Shown here: one piece after another, positions 53,489-64,000 of the stretch
Layout of the letters: each line of letters begins with the position of its first letter
Numbering within the stretch: the first letter of the stretch is position 1
From: Dirofilaria immitis
Lineage: Eukaryota; Nematoda; Chromadorea; Rhabditida; Onchocercidae
Assembly (NCBI GenBank): GCA_024305405.1
Contig: JAKNDB010000068.1
Span: forward strand, 5,447,501 to 5,511,500
DNA: 64,000 bases
Direction: 5' to 3'
Notes under the pieces: generated by a model
Database searches by the model: none
Seen by the model: the letters and a program-made list of their open reading frames with translations, nothing else
Told to the model about the DNA's origin: nothing
Program-made: the position numbers and the translations under genes

Positions 53489-56400
53489 TTAATTAAATAA
53501 TACAATATATAATTGTTGGGAAATGATTGATTTCAAAGAAAAAAAAGTAGGAAATGGAACAACTTTCCATATCTTTTCTATCAATACTATACAAATCAAA
53601 ACTTGTTAATTAATTAATTTATTTTTGCTGCAATGTTTATCCAACATATAATGTTATAAGAAAAAAATGAGAAATGTTTTTGTTTTTATTTGAAATAATT
53701 TCTTTTTACAATTATTTTTACAAAGTTTTCTTTTTCAAAATTAGTTAAAATATAATTGTAATACATTAGATATTAACAAATCAAAATTAAATGTTTTTCC
53801 ATTTATCATTAATATAAACAATAAGATCTTAATCAATTATCAATTTTTAGTGGTATAAATACAGAAACTGATCGAAAAATTTATGCATGGTTGTTGATAA
53901 ATTTAGAATGATAATTGATAGCGAAAAATGACGATACAGCATTGATATTTAATTGATTAATGATTCACTAATTTAAGTTTAATAATTCTATTGAAATCAT
54001 CAGTTATACGTGCCAATAAAATTCCGCTATTGTAGAAAATATTTTTAAATAAATTTAATAATATTAATTTTATCAGTGTAACATTATGCAAATTAAAAGT
54101 TATAATTTATTCATTCAAAAGTAAAGCGAATTATCTTATCAAATAATATTAAATTTAATTAATTTGATTGGAAATGATGCCGTACTCTTAACTTCATAAG
54201 ATGATTTTAAACGTAAGTGTTAGAACCTAACTTAAAAATTTAAACTTTTTTCACATAATAAGACTTGTTAAAACTCCAAATGATTAATAACGGATAACTC
54301 ATTGATAATGAATGTTATTTCAAAAGTTTAATAAATTATCAGAAAAGGAAACAGATTATGACTAAAGACATCCGATATGGATATGGTGTACTTTTTATTG
54401 CAGTAGTATTAATATTTCATGGGTTCAAAAACCTATCTTACTTTTGTAGATCTATCTAATTAAGCTGATATAAAAATAACAGCATTTTTATATTGCAATA
54501 TATGGCTACTTATTACTTCAACATTAGTATTATTTGCCATTTTCTATCTATTTTAAACTAAGAAAATGATGACAAAATTGGAAGAAATGATCGATCGTGA
54601 AAAGGCACAAATAATTCGAAGGCACTTGATTCAAGAATTCATTAACAGAAATACAAAAGAGCGATGATGGATTCATGAAGTTTTGTCAAGAAAGTGGGGA
54701 AGATAAAAAGCATAGTCGCTGGTCAGTAATTTGACCAATAGAAAATAAGTGATAACATCTTTGTAATTATGCAAGAAGCTACCGAAGAATTGAATGTCAC
54801 TTGTGATATGATCATTTAGGCATTTGAATTAAAATGTAAAAATTAATAAATAAGAAAATTGTACCCTTAGAATGTATCCGCTTTTCTTCGTTGTATTCGC
54901 TTACAACAAAATTAATTCTCGACTTTTTGACATATGAAAAGAGTAAAAACGAAGCTTAAACGAACTTTTTAAAGTAATTTCTATCAAAAAAAAAAAAAAA
55001 AAAAAACAAAAAAGAAATCATTTACTTGAGTAATAAACACAGGAAAGTTATGAGATGTATAGAAAACTGTGACGTTTTATTACACATCAACCTACGAATA
55101 TTTCAAAAATTGATAAAAAGATTATAAAATTTTGCTTCATCCACCAAATCTATCGCAAATTATCACTTCAATATTTTGAAAATTTTTTGCAAAGGAATAG
55201 ATATAAATAAATTGATTTTCCTTTGATAAGAAGATGCTAATTGTCATGACTCTCGGCTTGAATAATATAGGAAAAAGTGATTGAATAAAGTGGCAAGAAA
55301 TAAAATCAAATTAATTATTCAGCGATTCGAAGCACATATTATTAACATAAATGTATTTTATTCATTGATTATTACACGAATAATTCCTGATATGATCAAT
55401 TTTAAATCCCGAAGTTAAATTTGACTGCTTATTTTTCAGATACTATTTGATTTGATCGATAAAGTCATCTAAACAATTTATTCATATTCATTTCTATAAA
55501 AGCTAGTATGGTAGTCGAAATATAATTATTACCAATTGTTAGGAATAGAATGAATGCATTGCACATATATCAAACTAATGCTGAATTAATTGCCGTAATT
55601 AGAAAATTCATTTTTCCCTTTTCTTTCGTTAAAGGAAACATTCATCTTTTTAATTTCCTGAAAATAAAGTCCAAAACATTTCGAGGAAATTTGGATAAAA
55701 AAAAATCTCAAAAAAATTCTCAACGAAGAAGGCAATATATAATTTATTATAAAAAGTTTTCGATTATAATAATGTAGCGATATAACAAAGTAAGAGATCA
55801 GACCATCAAGTCAGATAGTGAAAATATCATTAATAATAATAAAAAATTAAACTTTTAATCAAAAGACTAATTATTGCTTAATCAAATTGTACAACTATTA
55901 AATGAAAAGATTAATTATTGTTTAACTAAATTGTATAAGTATCAAATAATTATAAAAAAATAAATAAATCAGCACTAATTATTAGTGATAGATTTTATCA
56001 TAGTGATAAGTTTATTCTTTTTAACAAGAAATATTCGAATTACCTGTGTCTGATGATGAATGGTTAGAAATTGTTTTTGGAAATTTTCGTTTTAATCAAT
56101 CATCATATTACTATTTTGCAAATACATTTTAATAATTAGAATCAAACATTTTACTTTATAAGGATTATTTTAAACTTTCATTTTATGAATCAAATTTAAT
56201 TTGACTCATAATTTGTTTGAAATGATTGGATTTATTTAAATGATGAAATAATCAACAGATAACCATGCATATATCAAGTGAAATTTCAAAACGAGAAAAA
56301 GTTAAATTTGCTATCTTTTATTATTGCAAAATTATTTTAATAATGTGGGAAGAAATTTAAAATTGTTACAGAACTGAAAAATGAAAAACAAAAAATAAAT

Positions 56401-57087
56401 TAAAATTAAAAATGACAAAAATCCTAGATCGAATTATTTAAAGCGAAAAAACTATATGCATTTTGTGATTTTAAATTCAAAAATTATAACATCATCACGC
56501 AGAATGCGTGATATCCGAAAGGTCATGTTTGCACCCTCTTGATATCAGTGATATATTTCATCAGTACTGAATTCTGATTATGGAATAACTGGTATTTAGA
56601 ATATATAGTTCAATGCGTAATATGAATTCGTTAGAATTATCCCAATAATTCCATCATTAGTTGTTGATTTTCAAAAACGTCAATTATGCTTATATTTTGA
56701 TACATTTCTTATCTTTCATACATAGCAATAATAAAATTTTAAACACAGGCAATCACATTTAAATAAGATTTTGCCTGTATTTAAAAAGTCGAGAAAGAAA
56801 ATCAATAAATGAAATTTTATTGTCTGTAATTGTATTTGAGTATGTTAATAATTTGCGTATTATTTACATGATACATGAAAATAAGTACGGACGAGAAAAA
56901 ATCAGTAAGAGATACGCTTAGAAAAATCACGTGTCGTTACATGCAACATTGTCGAATTCTTAAAATTTCTAAAGGACTCAAAAGATCAAAAGATTGTTGT
57001 TTGTCAGAGAAAAGGAAGCTATATAACTCGAGAATTATTGAAATTTGAATTTGATTAAAATTTCTAACAAATCCCAAACAGTCGTTA

Positions 57088-57161
57088 GCCGCCGTAGCTC
57101 AGTCGGTTAGAGCGTGGGTCTAATAAGCCCAAGGTCGCAGGTTCGACCCCTGCCGGCGGCA
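57088..57161 (+). tRNA. tRNA-Ile, anticodon AAT
   Basis: A complete 74-base cloverleaf. The acceptor arm GCCGCCG pairs with CGGCGGC and the discriminator is A. The D arm is GCTC/GAGC, the anticodon stem TGGGT/GCCCA has one G-T pair, and the loop CTAATAA gives anticodon AAT. The T arm is GCAGG TTCGACC CCTGC. No intron. It decodes Ile AUU/AUC after A34 is edited to inosine. Confidence 0.97.
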
Positions 57162-57451
57162 CGTCAACTCTGCTTTATTCGTTCAAAAAACTTTTAGACA
57201 TCCAATAAATGATAATAAAAGAGCATTTTTTTTAACGATTTAAGTTGTTAGTTATTATCATAGTTTCATCGAAATATCACATTTGCTTAAATGCTATTCG
57301 TGCTAACCAATTTGTTCTCTCCTTAATATAACATTGTCACCGCATATGATAAATTATCATATCACCATATGATACAGAGAACTAATTAGTTCCCATCTAA
57401 GTGAAAATTTTTAAAATTGTGAAATAAGTATTTTCTAAAACGGAGACCTCT

Positions 57452-57525
57452 TGCCGCCGGCAGGGGTCGAACCTGCGACCTTGGGCTTATTAGACCCACG
57501 CTCTAACCGACTGAGCTACGGCGGC
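57452..57525 (-). tRNA. tRNA-Ile, anticodon AAT
   Basis: Identical in sequence to the copy at 57088-57161 but on the opposite strand, about 290 bases away. All arms pair and no intron is seen. The two genes converge and form a natural inverted repeat. Confidence 0.97.
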
Positions 57526-58019
57526 CTTAACATCTACATCAGGATTTCAATTTTGTTCATAAATTCGAATACTGACATGGAAATATGTGAGCTTTCTTTT
57601 TTGATATATAAGCAGTGATGCGATCAAAGAATGTTGGTAATAATGATAATGATAATAATAATGACGGTAGTAATGAATAAACTTTTATTGCGCTTTGAGA
57701 AACTGGAAACCTGAGTTTGACATACTGAATTTCTTTTTAGCATACTATTTTATCGTAAATAGTAACTATAATTTATTAATGTATAGTAGAACTGAACTTT
57801 TATATTAATCCAAAATTTTGATAGACTTTGATGCAAAATCAAATTAAAGGTGACACAGATTCTGTATGAAAGAAATATATCCCTAGCAAGATTAATTTGT
57901 TCATTTACCATAAAGTTTCATTCAGTGCTTCATTTTCGAATGGCATAAATTCTCGAGCCAGAGAAAAGCGAGCATATCATTTCGACTGACAACAATTCCT
58001 CGGATTAAAAGGGTTGCTC

Positions 58020-58093
58020 TGCCGCCGGCAGGAGTCGAACCTGCGACCTTGGGCTTATTAGACCCACGCTCTAACCAACTGAGCTACGGCGGC
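58020..58093 (-). tRNA. tRNA-Ile, anticodon AAT (variant copy)
   Basis: Same tRNA with two changes on the coding strand, both in loops. The D-loop has AGTTGGTTA instead of AGTCGGTTA, and the T-loop TTCGACT instead of TTCGACC. All stems remain paired, so it should be functional. Confidence 0.95.
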
Positions 58094-59486
58094 CACTGCA
58101 ATCGTGGTACCCTAATTGTAATTAGTATTATATTATACAATTATAATTAGTAATATATTATACAATTATTTTAATTTTCAACATTTCGACAAGTCCTTTG
58201 TAAATGTTTCAAAACACAAATCACGTAATATTACGTGGATTTAGTTTAATTAAAATTTTTGGTTTTAGTTCAAAGATTTTTTCAAGATATTTATTAATAT
58301 TTTTAATTCTTTGGTTTTTGCTTTCTGCTAGTTTTTCTTTAAGTTATATGAAATTGAAACTTACAGCAGAAGCTTGCCGGTACGGTATATTCATTAATAC
58401 TTACATTAATTTCAAATTGATATAATCAAAAATTATTTATAATTTAATCAATCGCTTGAGCTACTATGTCGTATTTGCATTAGTGCATGATGTTTAGTAA
58501 TATAACTTAATTGTTTATTGATAGTGATATGTTATGATAACTTTTGCAATAACTTTCACATTAACATATTGCATTTATTTTGCCTTGTCTTCCGGATGTT
58601 TTCTTTTTTATATGATTTTGAATGTTTTTTGCTTAATTTTTTTTAAAACAAAAAACACTTATATGCTTGACAAGAAGATCATACATAACAGATAATAATT
58701 AAAATGATTAAACAAGTAAATAAGAAATTATTAATCGATTTTACTAATTTCTTTCTTAAAGATTTATGAAAATAATGCCGCTCATATGATAGATTGATAT
58801 AAGATGAAATATGAATGAATTTTCTTAAATTAAATTATCACATTCATTTTTGTTCATTTTATATAGAAAATTCATCGTTCATTTCTTTTTTCGAAAGAAT
58901 ATTGAAATATAATTAAATATTCTTTAACATTCAACATTCATCCAAATATTTATAATATTTTTGATCTAAGAAATGATCAAATATTGTTAATATAAAATTT
59001 GCGTTATTGTTAAATATTCAAACTTTTATTTCGACACAATCAATAGATTTAAATGGAAACAACTTTTAACTCTCATACGTTTTAATAAGAATATTAAAGT
59101 AATAGACGTGATATTGCGTGATAAAAATAAATCGTAAACAATAAATTTCTTAAGCGAAGTATTTTTAGTGCCAGAAATTTAGTGAAAGTTGTTGTCATAG
59201 CAGATGAATCAAAATAGGATGAATTAGAAAATCATCAATAGTTAAGTTTAATAATATTTAAATACATATGTTTTACAATAACCGCTTTTGTAATTAATAA
59301 TCTAAGAAAACTTGACAGGTTTTATAATGCGTAATTAGTAATGAAATCAGATTATTATCTACAAAAATTTATATCAAAATGAATAAGAAAATTATACGCA
59401 TATAATGAATGAATGGAAAGAACGCATCCGACTCATTTTACATGATGAATAGATTATATCAATTGATATCTTTTAATGATAACAGA
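58094..59486. other. Intergenic, no gene recognised
   Basis: AT-rich 3' flank of the dachshund gene. The left end has a duplicated AATTATAATTAGTA-like segment. No coding feature is supported. Confidence 0.6.
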
Positions 59487-62400
59487 TTAAATCTGTTTAT
59501 AGACTGATGGAAGATAACTGGACTCGACTTGTTGATATAATTCGCTATCAAACTTTTTGTTCTCTAGATATCAAGCAAAACGATCAATCACGAGTTATTT
59601 GATTAATTTTAGAGCTTTGTATTCATGCTTACATTGCTGCATAAATCGATTAATTTCTCCCTCAATTTTAACGATTCATATTTTGCTTTGCAATATCGTC
59701 GAAAATAAATCTCTAAAAATGAAAAAGATTTATTATATTGTTGAAATTTCAATAATTTTTTTATTCAATTTGATTATATCAATTACGCTTAACAATATTA
59801 TCATTCTACGTTGAAATTTCTAAACAATAATATGCTATTATGCTATTTTATCAATTTGGAATTGCAAAAACCATTAATTGCATAAATTTAATTAACTTTT
59901 CGTCAGATAAATTTAAATTTGATAATAATTTCGAAAAATTTTTAAACTTTTATAAATATAAATTTATACTTACTAGCTTTTGTTGCTCCATAGATAATTC
60001 CTGCTCTATCTTATCATATTTGCTCCGCTTGCATTCAAGATCTTTTTGAAATTTATATATAAGTGCTGTAATAATTTAGAATAATTAAAAATCGAAAACT
60101 TAAATTGAGTTTCTTCTTCGTTCTTTTAAATAGGAAATAGTTTATACTTAGATATTAATTTAAAGTTTTAATATATCATATGATTAATTACAATATATGT
60201 ATAATTTTTTCCTTTTTCCCATATGCTCAGATCAAAAATTTAATAGCATTAACAGTGCAAAATATTCATCACTTAAAATATATTCCAAACATTGTTGAAT
60301 CAATCATCATCGAAGACAATATAGCAAACTTCACATTTTTCATTCTCGACTAATTCACGTTCTGTTTTTAAATTCAACGTTGCTATCTCGATCAAAGTAA
60401 TTACTTTATTCATCATGGTTTGTAGAACTTTCATATCTTTAGCTGATGTATCCTGAAAATCATATCGTAATATGATCTGATTATTAGTTGATAAAATGTA
60501 ATCTGAAATGATTTGATGATGTAAATATACATATATATTATAATATTTAGGCGGTAATATGAATGCTAGGCTTATTTTCTTTTTTTTTGGTTTTCAACCT
60601 TTTAACATATGCTGATATACAAATTTTAATTTTAATTGCAAAAAAATCCGATTTTTGGAAGGCAGATAAAATAACACTGATAACCTGATTGGAACAGTTG
60701 TTTTGAAGGATAAAATTGGAATTGCTGCTCGAGATTCCTTTCTGAGATGAATTACTGTCATTCTCATATTGATAATTGTCAACATTTTTAGCCAAATTCG
60801 ATGGTAATGAAATACTTCTTGGAATAGATAATACAAACAAATTTTAGCCAGTTAGGTTTAGGATTAATAAAATTATATTCAAGAGAGTAAAACTGACAAA
60901 GTTCTATAGCAGAAATAACAGAAACTTTGCATATACATATTTGTATAATAAATACAAACATAATAATCATCGAAAATATAATATTAACAATGTATTGTTT
61001 GTTGTTACCATTATTGTAAAAATAAAACCTGAATTCGTGATCGGTAAGAGTTGTATCCATCGTTTTCTCGGTTGGTTGAAATGATTCTGAAGCGGTAATA
61101 GCCGTAGCAGCAGTAGCAATCAAATGCTGAAGGACGATTTGTTGGGTTGTTGTAAGTGGTACCAATGTTCCTTCAAAAATCATATCTTATAAGTAAAGAA
61201 TTTAAAATTAAATTTTATTAAAATATATCTATGAATGAACATAATTCTCTTAATAAGTTAATTTAGCTACAAAAGTGAGAAATTATAATCAAAAAATTAA
61301 AAGAAATGAAAATTATTTGAAATTATATATGTCAAAATATGTTTCATAAATTTTTTTCTTTTTATAACAAAAGAATCGATGTACAAATTGAATCGAATAA
61401 TTTTTGTGAAAAATTTTTGTTTAACTTTTTCGTTTTTAAATTTCTAATAGAATAGAACAATTTTCTAAAAAATCTTATGAATAGAACAAAAATTCACGAA
61501 TTATCTATGTATCATCGATTGCTCATCATCATCATCATCATCATCATCATCAGCATCTTCTGATCATAGCTTACGATCATACTACATATTACCAGTATAA
61601 CGCAGTATTACCGTATAATGCATAGATGATAGGTAATACTATATGCCAACATTTTTCATCGACAAAGGATCTTCTTATCACTTCTAAGAGTATCATATGT
61701 TATACTAAATTATTTTACGGCCACATAAGGTAATATTGTGCGGAAATTTTTTTCAGTAATTTATATTTGTTATTGATTGATTAGCAATAAATAATTGATT
61801 AAAATGATATTTTGAATATTTATTTTGCTTCTTTTTTTCTTAAATTTGCTTTTGAATTTGGATAAGAAGAAATTGTTATAACATATATGATTGAATTAGA
61901 AAAGATTGATCCATCAATATAATAAACGTTTGGTCTCTTATCATATGAACAGAAAATTGATCTAAACTGTGTTAAAGAGTGGTAGATAAGATCGGCAAAG
62001 GCTTTTTATGGTATTTCAAAATTAATTTTTATGAAAGTATTAAGGTGGATGAAGGTGATCTCAAAAGACAAAAAGAACTTTGGAAAACTTTTTTCATCGA
62101 TTAATTGCCTTGCATTATTATGTGTAAAATATTAAATTTAACTTTAACAACTTCATACTTTTATCGAATAAATTATCAAAGATTAAAAAATAATAAAAGA
62201 AGCTGAAACAAATTACGAACTGTCTGAATTGTATTTCTGTTGTTTACTTTTTTACATGTTGCATTCTCCCATTTTACGGAATGTTTTGCTGGACGACCCG
62301 ATCGATGACTGCAAATATATTATTACTGTGCAAGAAAAGAAAACAATATTGTCTCTTTCTGAGATAACTTAATATCATTTTAAAATATTATTATCTTTTC

Positions 62401-63964
62401 CAAATAAAATTTGAAAAAAATGGGATCAATAATTCTTAGATCATTTCTCAGAAAATATCAACAATAAAATTTAATATAAACAATAAAATGAAAAGTTAAT
62501 CATAGTAAACTTTTATAACTTACCGAATTTTGTAGCAATCATCATACAATTGATCGAAATCATTACAAGAAATTAATTTACAACGGTTAACACCTTGTTG
62601 AATAGCGCCTAAACTTCGTAGTGCTCGAACCTAAAACTTTCCTTATAGGTTCGAATTATCTAATTCTATTTCAGGAATAAAAACAACCCAAAAATCATAA
62701 ACTATATATTATGAAAATAAATACATCATTTTTTTCTCCTTTGTTTTTATCCATTAAAATGTTTGTGTTTTTTCCATACAGAAAAAATGTAAACAAAAAG
62801 TATAATTTATCCGTAATAATATCGCATATATTTACCATAGGAAATAAAACAGACAGTAATTCTTCACATATTTAGATAAATTTTACAAATGTATATGATT
62901 TGCATAAAAATTTCCCATACGAAAAATAGAAATTATGTAATATTTTCATGTAGCAAATTTAATAAATTAAAAAATAAATGCATCATTTTAATTCATTATT
63001 AATCTTTATTTTTCTTATTTCAAAATATTACTAAGATTGTTGTAATTAAAAATTACCTCAATTATATTACTATAATTATTAAACACGAATAAATAATTAT
63101 TTCTCCTTTTTCTTTCACTAAAATATAATACATAAAATTTGAATTATTATATTTATTTTTTTTGATTTTTAATTAGCAAAGATAGAATTATACCTGTTCA
63201 ACATTGCAGATAACAAGTTGAATTTGGAGACGTTTTAGTTTACTGTGAACTGTATGAAGACCACTGATGACATTTTTTAAAAATGTCTCATAAGCCTGAA
63301 ATTATGAATAAAGTGAATAGCACATAATAACGAGAATAAGTAATGATAGATATTGAAGTGATAAAGACGAATTGTTAAGAAGAATTTAATTTATACGATT
63401 TGTTTTTTTGAGGACTTCAAATGAATTTTAAATAAATTAATGAAATTTTTTTCCAAGTTTTTTTTAAATTGTCATAAGAAATTTTTAGGTTGATTAAATA
63501 TGAAAAATTTCATAAGAATCTTAAAGTTTATTGGAAAGTTTGACAATTGATGACAAAATTACACGATCATTTTATGATGATTGTAACTCATCAGTAAATA
63601 AGTGCTGTAAATGCTTGTTACTGATAATGATCACGGAATTTCTTATATGTTTTTAATATTTTAAAATCAGAAATTCTTTCTCCTACAATAAAAGGATAAA
63701 ATTTCTTTTCAAATTTATAATATTTTTATATATTTTTATGAAAATCTAATGGAATTAATATTATTTCCAGTATAATAAAGAAAGAATTATCAATAGAAGC
63801 GTAGTAAATACTTGCGGTAAACATATCATTCGAATTCCTTGTAATTCAAAACCGGCGATTTTCTCTCCACGATAAGTATAAATTCTTGCATTGTTGATGG
63901 ATTTGACTGATTTGTTATCATTATAGCTTAGCAGTGTTGGTAATTGAGAAGTCATTATCATTTG
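59487..63964 (-). CDS. dac-1: Dachshund-family transcription cofactor (5' part outside window)
   Basis: Dachshund proteins are Ski/Sno-related nuclear regulators of cell fate. Ten exons are proposed: 63812-63964, 63194-63295, 62524-62630, 62278-62308, 61029-61185, 60685-60817, 60330-60452, 59974-60065, 59633-59712 and 59487-59563. The DACH-box is unmistakable: RGEKIAGFELQGIRMICLPQ, AYETFLKNVISGLHTVHSKL, KRLQIQLVICNVEQ, LGAIQQGVNRCKLIS and RSGRPAK. A Ser/Thr/Asn-rich linker follows, then a C-terminal coiled coil (MMNKVITLIEIATLNLKTER, DLECKRSKYDKIEQELSMEQ) like the second conserved dachshund domain. Runs at 62284-62287, 60043-60047, 59681-59684 and 59554-59558 each need one more base; with these, all joins are in phase and 352 residues are visible. 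The DACH-box exons are certain, the last two exons less so. The gene enters from beyond the right edge. Confidence 0.92.
61523..61551. repeat. (TCA)n trinucleotide repeat
   Basis: About nine to ten TCA/CAT units in the long intron between dachshund exons 62278-62308 and 61029-61185. Confidence 0.95.
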
Positions 63965-64000
63965 CTGAGGTCTTATCATATCTTAATAATAAGACTGATA

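Larger units (their letters stand above)
49497..57087. other. Intergenic region rich in simple repeats
   Basis: About 7.6 kb between the EF-hand gene and the tRNA cluster. It holds AAT and TA microsatellites, a 34-bp direct repeat and long A runs. Open frames such as 51277-51528 (minus), 52745-52969 (minus) and 55550-55777 (plus) are low-complexity and unrecognised. Confidence 0.6.

Noticed and set aside
60788..61183. 131-residue open frame as an independent gene
   Set aside because: Its first part is a dachshund linker exon ending at 61029 with a GT donor that joins in phase to the exon at 60817; the rest is intron.

Overview
The window looks like nuclear DNA of a parasitic nematode, most likely a spirurid or filarial species. 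It is very AT-rich. Genes are split into small exons with nematode-style GTAAGT/TTTCAG borders and introns from tens of bases to several kb. The protein families are animal ones, and an 18S rRNA fragment of nematode type lies in one intron. There are no bacterial genes, no CRISPR array and no recognisable transposase.

Layout: an ARL6 (BBS3) GTPase enters from the left edge (236-1088, minus). A pyridoxamine-phosphate oxidase follows (5801-7862, minus), then a MADF-domain protein (13806-17509, minus) and a CDK5 activator of the p35/cdka-1 family (21393-29328, minus, with the 18S fragment in intron 1). A gene-poor stretch of about 10 kb (29329-39118) carries minisatellites and the decayed last exon of a serine protease. 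An intact-looking trypsin-like protease (39898-43803, plus) sits inside a long, near-identical inverted repeat (39119-39887 and 44063-44829). A small four-EF-hand protein follows (46474-49496, minus), then simple repeats, three tRNA-Ile(AAT) genes (57088-58093) and a dachshund-family regulator (59487-63964, minus) that continues past the right edge. These genes have unrelated roles (cilia, vitamin B6, transcription, kinase activation, proteolysis, calcium binding) and I see no operon.

The most important observation concerns the sequence itself. Five of the seven protein genes stay open only if particular homopolymer runs in exons are longer than written, usually by one base. At most of these sites the intron phases on both sides demand the same correction independently. 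The two arms of the inverted repeat give an internal control: every difference I found between them is also a homopolymer length. I read this as systematic homopolymer shortening in the assembly rather than as pseudogenes or programmed frameshifting. Each gene entry lists the affected runs so that nobody takes these genes for broken ones.

The main biological candidate is the protease cassette. The right arm places an inverted copy of the gene's own upstream region just past its 3' end, facing back into the gene.
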